In this document: piece after piece, positions 1 to 12,623 of the stretch
Numbering within the stretch: the stretch's first letter is position 1
How the letters are laid out: each line of letters opens with the position of its first letter
DNA from: Pseudoscleropodium purum
Taxonomy: Eukaryota; Streptophyta; Bryopsida; Hypnales; Brachytheciaceae
Assembly: GCA_963969395.1 (NCBI GenBank)
Contig: OZ017795.1
Span: 22,673,063 to 22,737,062 of the forward strand
Reading direction: 5' to 3'
DNA length: 64,000 nucleotides
The notes under the pieces: generated by a model
What the model was told of the DNA's origin: nothing
The model's input: the letters and a program-made list of their open reading frames with translations, nothing else
The model's database searches: none
Translations under genes and position numbers: made by a program

Positions 1-936
1 GCCTTTGTGGAACTTGCAAAGCATATGAGATATATATATTTTGTGTTTTGTGCTTGTGAATATGTATGTATTCAATATTTGTATACTATAAGTGTATCCA
101 TATTCATATCGTATATTATATTTTATAGTTTAAAACCATATCCATATCATGTAACCATATTTATAATTCATGTCCATATTTTTTATCCAAATTTGGATGG
201 CCAAGATCATTTGTTTTGCAAGGATCAACGACTTTGATTTTTTAAGAAGATCAATGGCATTTAGAAGGGTGGAATTTTTTTGAACCTAGATCAATAGTTG
301 TTGATTTTTCAAAGGGAAGAATTGAAATACAAACATCATGTTTGCATCTTTTGGGTACATAGTCTTTATTAAAATTGTATATAGATAAGGCCTTCATTCA
401 TCCTTTGTGTGCTTTGTTTAATATTACTTTACTAGTACCAAGACAAATCAATTTTATCTTTACAATATTTTGTACATAATTATGTGGCTCTAAAAATATG
501 TTACAATATATTTCATCTAAAATTGGAAGTAACAAACTTAGGGATTAACAAACAAACATCTATAAGAAATTAATTCTATAAAACCATTGTATTTGTTTTT
601 ATAGGGTAGTATTTTCTTATAATTGAAAAGAAATTAAGCTCTATCTAATCTAATTAAGGTAATGTTTCTAAAATGATTCTATTTAATTTAACCATGGTTG
701 CAATGGCATTGGCTATCACTTTCTTACAATATGAAAATCATTCCAAGGCCTCTATTTAGAACAAAAAGAAGATAAAGGTATGTTCACACCTATTGTTGGG
801 AAGCAATGTTGTAAGAACACCAAGTTGGTACATTGTGGACTAAAGTAATGTCCTGCATTGACGCACGATTGAGCCACATCCATGGCCGGCAACGTAAATG
901 TGGATGCTTGGAAGGGTTGTAGTATTCACATATGGC

Positions 937-953
937 GGGGGGGGGGGGGGGGG
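937..953 (+). repeat. Homopolymer G run (17 G)
   Basis: Seventeen consecutive G residues in otherwise AT-rich sequence. Runs of this kind are prone to length variation and sequencing error, so the exact length is uncertain. It could form a G-quadruplex on the plus strand. No gene is adjacent. Confidence 0.85.
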
Positions 954-2428
954 TTTACCTTTTATGAGTGGAAACTACTAGAGGCTCCACCTCGTACTAA
1001 GCACATCATCACTCATGTGTGGAGTTGTTACATTGTTTGTAGAAGTGCGTAACGTTGTTGACTCAAATATGGCTAGTGCCAAGATTACAGGTGTTTGTCG
1101 TTGAAGGTGAGGGTGTGAATTCCCAAATTTCTTTGGTTACATGGTCTACTTGCAAAGCATCAAGGCTTTCGGTGGTCGAGGATTTTATTAAGGGGTAGAG
1201 GAGATATGATTTGTAGTGTCAACTTTAGAAGGGAGTAGCTTGCCTTGCATGGGCGACACATACAAGTACTTTGAACTAATTGTGACAAAGGACTACAAGA
1301 GGCACTATCAATAGGAGATTATTGAATTCCTCTTTCAAAGTTTCGTTTGTGGAAAACTAAGATTCATTCATTCACAGAATAAATAATAACTTCTTATTTA
1401 TGCACAAAATTGTTCAATATTTTGTAGAGATTCACCATTCCCATTGGCCGATTACATACTTACATTAAATTCTTCCATAGGTCTACATGACTATTAAACA
1501 ATGTATTACTCATAGTTTTAGATTAATTGCCTTCTTTGGAGTCAGTTAACTTACAAGAGTTATCCACTTCCAAAAACTTCGTATTTTCTAGATGTCACTC
1601 CTATTTAAAGTGTGTCACTTAGTTTGTTTGTAACTTAAGTTTGTAGCTATACATAGAAGTCAGAGCGCTCTTCTGCCTTGCCACATCGGACTCTAGCTAG
1701 GCTCAGTGTTTCTAAACACACATTGGTCTGAATGCCTCCTATAGAACTACTTTATCACTGCCTATAAGTCCTCCCCTAGCATTGGATGTGAACATACTTT
1801 AATGTTTTTCTCTAAGAAATTCATAATATATAAAAGTTAACAAAATTTTGGATTATTTTACACATTGACATATAGAAGTTATTGCTATAGTCAATGCAAC
1901 CATGGTTAGTTATATTGATTTGGTTTTCTAGCACTATCAATCTTGGATATTAGATGGATTAATTGGTCAAATTCTAAAAAAGAAGAATCTCTATCAATAT
2001 CTTAAGATACATTGCTATTTTTATTTAATATTTATAAATTTGTCATTGTCCTTGGTGTGTGATATGGAACTAAGGCCACCTATTCTATATTAAATTTTTT
2101 TTTAAATACTTGGGCTCTCTTCAATTTGTATAAGACATTCTACAAGTAGAAAATGATTTTAGGTGTGTTAAATCCTTGGCCATAAATGTTGCCTCCTTAT
2201 AAAAGATAGTCATACTAAATCAGAAAATTTAGGCGCAATTTTTTTCACTATGACTAATAAATGTAAAGATATGATTTCTATTTTTGAGTGGTTAGTTTTG
2301 TATTTTTCCATCCCCAAGTTCCAAATTTGATCCAAAAATTTATATTGTGTGCATTTCTTCTAAAGTCAAAAAATTTGTTAATTTTTTTTATTTAGTATGA
2401 GTAGTAGAAGTTGACATAAATATATAAT

Positions 2429-2555
2429 GGGAAGCCCCCTTCCAAAGGCCTCTCGAGTTGTGAAAGCCCTAATGCAAAGGTGAGTGTGGGAACCTAAGTC
2501 TAATTAAGGGATATAGCCCTTACAATTCTAGAGGCTTGAAGGAGGGGGCCTTCCA
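2429..2555. repeat. Foldback (inverted-repeat) element of about 127 bp
   Basis: The left arm begins GGAAGCCCCCTTCCAAAGGC. The right arm ends with an imperfect inverse complement, GGAGGGGGCCTTCC, preceded by a complementary CTAGAGGC stretch. The arms are about 27 bp with mismatches. The size and form suggest a degraded MITE, but no convincing target-site duplication is seen. Confidence 0.45.
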
Positions 2556-3854
2556 TTGTGTTAAGCAAAGAGTGAGTTGCCACTCATCGTGCTAGATCTT
2601 GATATTCTCCTTGCTCTCACATGTTGGACAATTGTGAAATATAACTAGCACAATTTTTTTGAAGACACAAACATTTTGTTATTAAGCTTTGAACATTGAA
2701 TTGGTCATTATGGACATCATTTGCTTTGGTACTATATGAATTTTTGGATTAATAAAAATACCAAAGCACCCGTTGAAAGTTAAGCTACTGTAGAAGACCT
2801 TTCTCTTTCACACAAAATTTGAAAGATGAATAGTTGCACTTTCATCTTGCATGGAGAGATTCTTTGTCATTCTAATGGATGACAAAAAATCCTTCTATAT
2901 AAGACAAAAGTGCAAATGTTCATCTTTGAAATTTTATATGAAAAGGGGAGGTTTTGCATACTAATTTGACCTCCAATGAATTTTTTTAATGGGCTCCTTC
3001 AAGAGACACTTACACTCCCTTGAAGAGGAGCTTCGGCAAATTATGGGAACCTTGGAATGTTAAGATCAAGGAATGGAAGAGTGTCAAAGATGACCACCAC
3101 AAAGTCTAAATATGAATTCGAGAGGTCTGTCATTGTATTTGACTCTGATTGATTGAGACTACACAATGATTTTTCTAGTATTGTTTGATTGGCTTGCGCA
3201 ATTTTGCCTAGCAATTGGCTCACCTGTTAATTGTTATTTTTCATCATCTTGTTGTAAATTCGGCCATGGCATGACCTGATATGTGTGCAATTGCACTTTT
3301 GTTTTGGCAAATTTGAATTCATGTATCTTTTGGATAGTTGCTATTGTATTTCCAAGTTGTGTGTGAAAAACACGCAAGGTTTTTTATTTTCATTAGTCTC
3401 TTGAATTTTTTGGATATGGGAGTCCTATCAAAGGCTCAATGATTGATTAGGGTTTGATATTGTTGTATTTTTTCACTAAAGTGGCTTTTGGATCTCTTCT
3501 AATCATTGTTGAGATTCAAATATAGGATGAGCTTGTTGGTGCGAGAGAATTTGTATTGTAGAATATTGAGCCAATTGGAAATTGTTAGAAGTGTATTCTC
3601 TCTGAAAGAATTGGAAAATTCATAGGAGGTTGAGAGAACAACCTTGTGTATATTTAGAGAGGGCAAGTACTAAAGACTTTAAGGTGATCTATTGTTTCTT
3701 AAGGTACTCAAAGACTTCACTATCTAGAATTCTAAACTGCGATGCTTTCTTAATGTACATAAATCTACTTGATTGAAAACTCTAAAGCACATCCAATTAC
3801 AAAAGTATGGAATTCTCAAGCATGCGATGATTTAGTCAAGGTTGCAAAAATATA

Positions 3855-4015
3855 TACTAGAAAAAAACTATGTAACTGTCAACAAGCGCCAGTTGACGTT
3901 TTTCTGTTTTATATGTTAATTACAACGCAAATTTTCTAAAATTGCGTTGCAATTAACACAAAAAACAAAAATGTCAATTGGCGCTTGTTGATAGTTATAT
4001 AATTTTCTTTTAGTG
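3855..4015. mobile_element. CACTA-type MITE (non-autonomous, 161 bp)
   Basis: A near-complete palindrome with arms of about 75 bp that match throughout with few mismatches; both contain CAACAAGCGCCA (GTTGAC or ATTGAC follows). The ends read TACTAGAAAA and TTTTAGTG, that is CACTA-like termini with one decayed base on the left. The element is flanked by ATA on both sides (3852-3854 and 4016-4018), fitting the 3-bp target duplication of CACTA (EnSpm) elements. There is no coding capacity. Structure and target duplication are seen directly; assignment to CACTA is inference from the termini. Confidence 0.7.
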
Positions 4016-5906
4016 ATACAAGACAAAATAGAATCTACAAAGCATTGTAGTGTTTTTTGTCAATTTCCATAGTAATCTTCTTTAGCTTTCTAATATGAGA
4101 AAAGACCTCATAAATTTGTTCATGTGGTATAGAACAAAAGGTTTCCATCAAACACAATGGTTGAGGTATGAAGAGCATGTTCAAATTCATCTTATGACCC
4201 CAAAAATCTATGATCTTTATATGCTGATAATTGATCGGGATTCTACAATCAACCATTAAACCATTGAGAGATTCAGAATGCAATACGTTGATGCTTGTCA
4301 TTTGAGTGACAGACAATGCGCACTCATATTTCTTCATGGTGTTATTCTTATGAGTAGACATTGTTGTACAATACAATGAGCCTCATCTCCCATTGTTTAC
4401 ATACTAGTATTAACCTAGTGATGCCAAGTTGCACATTCACTATTCAACATATTGAACATGTCTAATAACAACTTCCACTGTAAATTCAAAATTATCAAAT
4501 GAGTTCCAATGATTTAACCCCAAACCAAAAGAAAACCTCACGCAAAATTTAACAAGAGGATTTAATTACGTGTAGGTTTGATTATCACCTTGAAAAGATG
4601 AGCCATCTAGTCAAACTTTCTAATGCAAATGGTGCTAGAATCCTCCCTATAACACCTTGTACAATCACATCCTTCAATAATGTGAATTGGCTTGGTCCTT
4701 CCTCGACATTCTTGTAGGCTATGGTGAAGAGTACAACAAGAAGGACAAAATCAGATGATGATTTGAAAACATCCAAATTTCACATCACTAGATTTAATAA
4801 CTAAAGACATGAATAAATTCAAACAAAAGAAAGTCCTATAAGACTACTCAAAATTGCTAGATTGAACATAAGGCCCAATTTGGGTGTATTGCCTCTCTAC
4901 ATTAAGGTCTACCAGATGTTAACTAACTGATAAAAATATATAGTGACATCAACTAGATCTTTACTTTACATTAGAATTTCATCACAATGTTTAAGAACAA
5001 AAACATGAATATTAGTATGACATTGCCTAGATTATTAAACATGCATAAGTTGAGCTTTTGGCATGATTACCAGACAATTTGTTACAAATATCAAACACAC
5101 ATTGACAAGAATTCTATAGGAACCAAGCAAGAGGATTAGAAGTAGAGTTACATATATTCAATTAGCAAGTGAATTACAAAGGGTAATCAAGAATAAGTAA
5201 AACACATAGAGCTCATTGTTGCTTCCATTTTAGGATAACAGAAAACGCGTTTTACATTGAAAAACATCTATGAAGTCTTGTAAATTTGTAATCCATCGTT
5301 CCTACAAGAAATTCACAAACACAACAATAACAATAGACAACCCCATTTGCTAGTAGCCCCAACGCAATTGTTTCAGCACACACCTAAGTGTTGGATTTGA
5401 TAGAAATGAAATGGAAGAAAACCTGTTGTCTATCTACACAAGAATCTAGCAAAGGGTTGTATTAGAAGGTCGTGTTTGGAAAGAGAAGATGAAAACTTTG
5501 GAAAGTGTTGACTCTCCAATTTACATGTGGCTTAAAGACATCAAAGCATCAACATGCTTGTGGTTATAAGTTAGGTTCAAAATGAAAATTGTAACAAAAT
5601 CTTGAATTTTAAAAATTGCAGTAGAAACTAGACTTCATAAATTTCATTTCATTAGTTGATTTCAAATTCAAAAAAAGAATGTATTTAAAATATTCTAGAA
5701 TATACTTAAAATATTTTAAGTATGTGATAACCCCCATTTAAATACCCTCTTAAAGTATATTGTTACAAAAGGTATATATTAATAATCCCTGAGCTTTACA
5801 AACAATATAATTAATCATTTTCTTAGAATAATCCCCATCTACATGTTGAGAGAACAAGTTGTTTGATGATGTTGTTTTGAAGGTGATTCTTTAGGGCCAA
5901 CACGTC

Positions 5907-5930
5907 TTTTTTTTTTTTTTTTTTTTTTTT
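5907..5930 (+). repeat. Poly-T tract (24 T)
   Basis: A run of 24 T about 540 bp upstream of the lycopene epsilon-cyclase start. It marks the change from AT-rich intergenic DNA to the GC-richer promoter and 5' leader. It could be a retroposon tail on the minus strand or a nucleosome-excluding promoter tract; neither can be shown here. Confidence 0.7.
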
Positions 5931-5935
5931 AAGCA

Positions 5936-6466
5936 AATGACTCACATGGTACGAAAAGGATGACTTCTAGCCCGACGTTGCAGCCGGCATGCGGACGTCA
6001 GTCAAGAGAGTGGACGGAGAAATGGGGATGTCATCCGTCCAAGAGATTTCGTCAGCGTCACGTCGTCAAACAGTTCCTCAAGGCTACTTCGGAGGGAAGG
6101 AGAGTGGGCCACCAATATCCAGCCCCTCATCTCCTCACTGGCTCCCGGGGATTATCATCAACACCACTCTGCCCCCTCTCTGGCTCCTTCGCTCGCGTGC
6201 AGTTATCTCCCCTCGCAGCAAATTTTCCTCTGCTCACCTCCTTCCACATTTATTCCTTCCGCACTCAGTTTCACATTTCTGCTTCTTCCGGCGCTTCTTC
6301 CGAGCTCGTGGTTGTGCATTTTGGTGGCCTCTCGACAAGGCAACACTTCTTCTTGGCGAGCGCCGGATTTCGCATTTCGATGGACATTGTTGGATGCGGC
6401 GTTTGATTTGGCTTTTTCTTTGATTTCCTTATTGTTGCCGATGGTGTGGACGCGACCTGTGTGCTC
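5936..6466 (+). promoter_or_regulatory. Probable promoter and 5' leader of the lycopene cyclase gene
   Basis: GC content rises sharply here relative to the upstream DNA, and two long overlapping frames stay open without resembling any protein. This fits a GC-rich promoter and 5' untranslated leader. No TATA box or transcription start can be placed confidently. Extent is inferred only from composition and from the first coding ATG at 6467. Confidence 0.35.
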
Positions 6467-9400
6467 ATGATGGGAGGCGCGGTACCACAGCTTCACTCTT
6501 CTGCTTGTTCTTCGGCTACTTCTTCCCCTGGGAAGCCGTTCGCAACTGTTGTTTGTGGCGGACGTCGCAGCAATTGGCTGCGGGTTCCTGCGCGTCAGAG
6601 CAATGTCGTGGTTAGTCGTGGCGTGAGGCAGGAGGGGAGAGATCAGCAGCAGCTTTTTCGGCCTGTTTGTGCTTCGGCGACGGTTTCGGCGCGTCCCTAC
6701 GATGGATTGGCGGAGGATAGGGAGGATTACATCAAGGCCGGTGGAGAGGAACTGGATCTTGTGCAGCTACAGGCGAATAAGGTTTTTGAACAACCGAAGA
6801 TTGCTGATAAGGTGAGCATTGATGAGATGTTTGCGTGTTACAAGTAATGCTGGCTGCTGTACATGTCCTTCGTCTCGAGTTATTTGATTGATGGATAGCG
6901 AGAGGAAGTGCGGATAGCACGCCATTGGATGTCTTCGTGTTCTGAATCAACTAGTCTGAGGTCTAGTGCATCCTTTTAAATGAATTCTTCAGTATGAGGA
7001 GACAAGACACTGAGGACGATTTTAACCGGAAATTGCTGGTAAGACGAACGTGTGATGAGTTTCAAACAATGCTGGCGGCAGTTTACGTCCTTCATCTTGT
7101 GTTATGCGATTAATTGATAGCCAGCAAAAATGCTGATGCTAGTGCGAGACGTCAGTGGGCGTTTGCTTCCTTTGAATCATGTACTCTCAGTTCTAGTGCA
7201 TCTTTGTTAGTAATTTCTTCAGTATGTCGGGAAAGCAAATTGACTGAGAATTTTTTGGTTCTTGTCAGAACTGAAATTGGTCCTTGGTTGGTGCAGTTAC
7301 AACCTCTGGCGGACAAAGTATTAGACTTGGTGGTGGTAGGTTGTGGACCTGCGGGAATGTGCCTGGCGGCCGAGGCAGCGAAACAGGGCCTTAGTGTTGG
7401 TCTTGTTGGCCCTGACTTGCCGTTCGTCAACAATTACGGTGTCTGGACAGACGAATTCGACGGTACGAATTGTCCTCGAGCTACTTATCGATTTTCAATC
7501 ACCGAATTGTCTGAGGGTCATGTCTTGCATACTCTCTCTTTTATTGGTTACGCTAACTGGAAAAAAGGCCTCTTCGTTTCGAAAGTGCGGTCAACGGAGT
7601 TGAAGTGGAGTATCTTCATAGGAAAGGGTGAAATCGTTCTTCGCGTATATTCTTGGACACTCCTAATAGCATTGCAAGCTTCCTGAAGAGTTTGGAGGAC
7701 TTCAATTTGTATTTTGAGTAGCGCGAGACCTTAGGTTGCTCAATTGGGCACTCTATCAGTGATTACGGTAGTTAAGTTGATTCCACGAGTATTTTTTTCC
7801 AAAGAACGAAGATTATCGAGATTCCTGGCAGAAAAAGGAGATGTGTAGAGGAGTTGTGTCAACGTATTTCTCTACATTTGCTTTATTCGCGAGTTGTTGA
7901 GTTATGACGTCCAGATTTTCATCATGCAGCACTGGGGCTCGAGAATTGCATAGAGCAGACTTGGAGAGACTCTGCCGTGTATATTGAAGGAGGTTCGCCT
8001 ATTATGATAGGGCGTGCGTATGGTCGGGTTAGTCGGATTCTCCTCAGAGAAGAGCTCATGAAGAGGTGCGTGTTTCGCGACTTTTGAAATTGAACGATGT
8101 GAAAATGCCTCGTTGAGGAATGTTTCTGGTCAATATGGTAGTGGGCAATTCTGGAAGCTGTGCAATAGGATGACAGAGCAGCTTTTGATTTGGATAACTG
8201 CAGGTGTGCTGAGACAGGAGTTAGTTTTCTTGATTCAAAGGTTGATAGGATATTGGAAATCAACGAGGACTTGAGTTCCGTTCTGTGCTCCAGCGGAAGA
8301 GCCATTAAGAGCAGGTATCGCTTATTCGCTTTTCATCGTCTCGGTTTACTTAGTATTTAAGCAGCTTAAAGTTCCTCCTTTGTTTCAAAGTGATACTATT
8401 GCCGAGCGTGTGTCAAAAGGAGTTTCGAAACACTTTCGCCAATGGATATCCTTTCGAGACTTGTTCGCTAGTGACATCTCCTTTTGGAAGCAGACTTGTT
8501 GCAGTCGCCTCTGGAGTAGCTGCTGGCAAATTCCTGAAGTATGAGCCAGGCGGTCCAGGAGTAGGTGTCCAAACAGCGTACGGGGTGGAAGTGGAGGTAA
8601 ATAGTCCTGCGCGGAGTATGATATGTCTCATCCCCGTTGAACTGATCATTTGATCGTTGAACGATGTGGCGATCATTATACCTCGTGGATATGCTCTATT
8701 GTGAATTTATTCACAAGCAGTATATACCTTGAAGTTGCAGTCGTCCAACTTTTCCATGGTTTGGTTTTCTTTATCATTGCTGCTGGTCCTCAGTTCGTAA
8801 GAATTTTACAAATGCTCACTGTTTGCTGTTGTACAGGTTGAACATTATCCTTACGATCCTGATTTTATGCTTTTTATGGACTATCGAGATTACAAAGGTC
8901 GAGACGCTGGAATTGTTGATTCTGAGGAGATCCCCTCATTCTTGTACGCAATGCCCATTTCACCTCATCGCATTTTTTTCGAGGTAAGGTCGACTTTCTC
9001 TGTAGGATAGTGCATCGCGTGTCACTCTCTGCTTGAATTTTGAAGGCTGCTTTTTCAAGGATTGATTTTCCTCGTATCTGAAGTCAATTTTCTGGATGAT
9101 GTTTTCAGGAAACATGTCTTGCTGCAAGACCGGCCTTGCCTTTTAGTATTCTTAAAGCTAGGCTGCAGGAGCGTTTAAACAAAATGGACGTAAAGATTTT
9201 ACACGTACATGAAGAGGTAATTCTAAATCTTGGTCTAGCTCTTTGTATCAATAACGGCTGTGCAAATGGTGTCGCTGTCAGGATGCTTCTCAATAGTTGG
9301 ACCTTCTGAGGATATGACTACGTTTTTTATTTATTTAAGTTTTGCGGTGCAGGAGTGGTCATATATTCCCATGGGAGGTAGCGTACCCTTGACAAGCCAA

Positions 9401-10654
9401 AGACAACTGGGTTTCGGTGCCGCTGCTAGCATGATTCACCCGGCTACTGGTAAGTGGTACGTCTCTGTACTGTGTCTGCAGATGCTACCAGAGAGCTCTT
9501 GAGTTCTGAAAATGTCCAGAACGTCGAAATTCTTGTTTTTTTGGATCGGTAGCGAGATATCTGCAGATCCGGTGAAGCTATTAAAGGACATCTCTGCTGA
9601 TGACCACAGGCTACTCAGTAGTGCGCTCTCTATCTGAAGCTCCAGTCTACGCTGCAGCCATTGCGAGGGCTCTTAAGATTTCAGGTGGCAGGTCCATTGT
9701 CTCAAATTCTCAAGAAGCTGCCTATGAAGGTACGATTTGATTGACAAAATCTATGTAGTTAGTAACTTGTTGATTTGGGTCTTTTGGCAGCTATTGGTTG
9801 AATCCCCAGGTGTTAATGCGAATAAAATCTTTCAGCTTTACGCTAAATCACTTCGCCTTGTGCTCAGAACCGTTTTGTACTTCATATTGTGGCTATGTCT
9901 ATCCCTGTTGAGATTGCACTTATTAGTCGCATTCGGTGATGTTCTCATAAGCGCTAATGTGACGAGACTTTTCTCAATTATGAGATTAGACAAATACTAA
10001 AGGGTGCACAAAAGACATGTGACAAATTCAATAAATATTTTTAGTTTAATTAGTGTTGCGTGATAAGCTCGTAATATACGTTTTTCACGAAATTCTGACG
10101 TATGATGAAAAATAAGGACCCTCGTATATAGGCGTATAGTTATTTATGTATTCTGTTGTGTTGTTTGAGCTGTTAAGTTTCTGAAGAGATGTTTTGTTTA
10201 TTTTTGCAGCATGGAATGTCTTGTGGTCCAGCGAAAGAAAGAGGCAGCGAGCTTTTTTCCTATTTGGATTGGAGCTCATTCTGCAACTGGATGCTCCTGG
10301 TATCAAAGATTTTTTCGTCACATTTTTCCGACTTCCTGAATGGTATGTCTACTTTTCATTCAATGCCGATTGTGTATTTTATGATCTGGAATTGTTAGGT
10401 ACCAGGTCATAAGATTAAGAATTATATCCCTCTATGGCAGGTTATGGAAGGGTTTTCTTGGCTCTAAGCTCTCATCAGTGGATCTCATTTGGTTCGCTCT
10501 TGCAACCTTCGTGGTCGCCCCAAATTCGTTGCGCTTTCGACTTGTTCAGCACTTGATTCAGGATCCCAGTGGAATGAAGTTATTGCAGGCCTATACGGGT
10601 CTTGGAGCTGTGAGCTCTAATCCTCGGGATTTGGAACCAGTAAAGCAAGCATAG
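6467..10654 (+). CDS. LCYE: Lycopene epsilon-cyclase, plastid carotenoid biosynthesis
   Basis: Cyclises one end of lycopene to an epsilon ring, the entry to alpha-carotene and lutein, at plastid membranes. Eleven exons: 6467-6811, 7297-7462, 7930-8065, 8204-8314, 8494-8596, 8837-8983, 9109-9216, 9353-9449, 9610-9729, 10210-10342, 10441-10654. All junctions are GT-AG and phases agree, giving 559 residues (Arabidopsis about 524). The first ~85 residues are Ser/Ala/Arg-rich, as in a transit peptide. FAD-binding VVVGCGPAG lies at 127-135, followed by NNYGVW, IGRAYGRVS, TAYGVEVE, DPDFMLFMDYRDY, FLYAMPI, FFEETCL and FGAAASMIHPATGYSVVRSL. The latter group places it with lycopene cyclases, and KRQRAFFLFGLELI with the epsilon type. 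Leu467 corresponds to the Arabidopsis Leu that limits the enzyme to one ring (lettuce has His). I chose the first ATG of an ATGATG pair. The C-terminus is longer than usual by about 20 residues. No break is visible. Confidence 0.95.
6805..7250 (+). repeat. Tandem duplication inside LCYE intron 1
   Basis: Two diverged copies of about 220 bp. Copy A starts around the real 5' splice site (6812), copy B around 7030. Shared anchors include AATGCTGGC followed by GTCCTTC (6846 and 7068), TCTAGTGCATC, and TTCTTCAGTATG. Copy B retains a donor-like GGTAAGACG near 7039 where copy A has the used donor. Confidence 0.75.
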
Positions 10655-11253
10655 AAACCACAAAGAAGGAAATGGTTTCTAGCTAGATGTCCCAAAATGC
10701 TGGGTTGGCTTCAATGTTTCTTTTACTGAATTAGTATCGAATGAATTTCAATTTATTTATTTGAGTGCTTGCGTTTTGTTTAGATGAAATGTCACCTTTT
10801 TCTGGCTGGCTTGTATTAATTGTCTCATCGAAAAGACGTTGTGTTTCTATGCCTAAACTTCAACATCATCTCCAATTCCCATTCCGAAGTTATGTATGAC
10901 ATATGCATTAAATTGTCCATTAAATTGTCTGTAAATTGTCAATTTGTCATTCTCTTTCATTTCTTATTCTGAAGTGTATCTTTATTCTTATTCAACTTCT
11001 TTTCTTTGTCAATTTTTATTTCAATTTTTATTTGAATTCTAATCCAACTTCTTTTCTTTTTGAAATGAAAAGTTGTGATTACAAGAATTGTAATTGTATT
11101 GAGTTCTTTTTAAAAGCATGACCTTGTGATACCATTAAGGTCAAAATTAATTACCATAGTATGTGTAATTATAGAACTTCTCACACAAAAATAGAAGACA
11201 CGAAAATATAAAGAGAGTTTTTAATGTTTAATCTAGGATTCTATATAACCTTA

Positions 11254-12179
11254 TTAACCCTTGAAGGACCGAGGCCTTTTTTCTGCCAAAAAACATTGAA
11301 AACTGCCATTTCTATAGCAAAGGTTAAAAGAAAAATTTAATTGTTTTTTTCCCACATCTAACCATAGGATCTTACACCTCACTAGTATAAAAAAGTGTGG
11401 AAAAAATTTCAGAATTTTTTACTGCACAGATTGCAAGATATTTGTGTTTAAAGTGGAAAAAATAAGTTTTTCAGCACATTGTGGGGCTGGATTTTTTGAC
11501 TTTGAACATTTAACTGAAAATTTTTGCACTATAGAGTTTTGAGCTTTAAATCTTTATAGTGGAGAATTGAGTTGAGAGTATGGGGAAAAAAAAGAAATGA
11601 AAAAAAAAAATAATTTTCGTTCTTAAAAAAATTGTTAAGTAGAAGTAGGTACGAGATAGAAGGAAAATCTAAAATATTCATATATTTTAGATGGAATTGA
11701 AATGCACTAATCTCAATGGTGAGATTGTTCTGTAAACTAAACCATGAAAATAAAAAAATTTCAAAAATTTCATTTAGAAATTAATCCTACAAGTTATTTT
11801 TTTCAAGAAGATGCTCTAACTATCCGAAAAACAAGAATGTCCATAACTTTTTCATAACAAATCCAAATGAAATGAATCAAATCTTTTCGGATAGACAAAA
11901 ATATAATCTATGAAGAAAAAAATATTTAAAAAAAAAATTCAAATTTTTGCAATTTCTTTTTTGCTGCCCGGACTGCCCCCCGCCCCCTTGTTTGAGCTTA
12001 TTTGGTCATAACTATTGTTCACGGGCACCAATTGTGAAAAAAATTATACTCTCATAAAGCTTATCATTTTTTCTATCTTCAAAAAAAGTATAAAATAGTC
12101 ACGACAAAAATTCAGCCCGTAGGTACCTACCTGAAATCCCATTTGTCCTCTGAAGGGACAATGGTCCTTTAGGGGTTAA
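11254..12179 (+). mobile_element. ~0.9 kb non-coding repeat with TTAA-CCC termini, copy 1
   Basis: Begins TTAA-CCCTTGAAGGACC and ends GGTCCTTTAGGGG-TTAA, a terminal inverted repeat of about 13 bp bounded by TTAA. The interior is shared with the repeat at 12624-13525: both contain an 'aaccNtaggatctt' block, a 'gattgcaagatat' block or close variant, a 'ggcaccaattg' block and a terminal 'tttgtcc...ggggacaatgg' hairpin region. No reading frame of interest is present. TTAA plus CCC/GGG ends are typical of piggyBac transposons, so a non-autonomous piggyBac-like element is inferred. Confidence 0.6.
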
Positions 12180-12623
12180 CCAACTTGAAGGGGGAATGCT
12201 TGTGAAAGAATTTAGTTATAATCTATAGAGAGTGATTGGATTGCAACACTAGTGTCATTGGATGAGGAGAAAGTTGCAAGAGAGTCATTAGCTAGTTGGA
12301 AAGTTGCCATGTTGGATGGCTCCCACTTCCTGTAGAAGCAAAAGAGGCCCTTGTGACTTTGGTTAACAATGTTATGTAAAGAGAAATTACAAGATGTGTC
12401 CTATAAACAAATATTGATTTGAATTAGATGATTAGTACAGAGGTAAATATAATTTATATATGTCTAATCTAGAATTCTAAACATAAGTTGTAGGATGTGT
12501 CTCCCAAGCCAAAGTGATTTCAATCAGATGATTAGTATGAAATTAGGTAATAAAGGAATCACCTTATCTACAAAAATTTATGCAAATATGTGACAATGCC
12601 CCAAATACAAATGCATAGAAATC

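Larger units (their letters stand above)
1..5935. other. AT-rich intergenic region, no recognised gene
   Basis: No open frame here has recognisable protein similarity, codon structure or supporting splice signals. The longest, about 113 codons on the minus strand near 4035-4376, has no known motif and the AT-rich composition of its surroundings. The stretch holds a G17 run, a foldback near 2429-2555, a CACTA-type MITE at 3855-4015 and a T-run just before the GC rises at about 5940. The rest appears to be degraded repeat sequence. Confidence 0.6.

Noticed and set aside
4035..4776. Minus-strand open frames of 113 and 63 codons
   Set aside because: AT-rich, no motif, no consistent splice partners, and surrounded by repeats.
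5960..6423. Two long overlapping plus-strand open frames before LCYE
   Set aside because: They resemble no protein, lie in GC-rich leader sequence, and stop before or at the LCYE start. GC-rich DNA keeps several frames open by chance.
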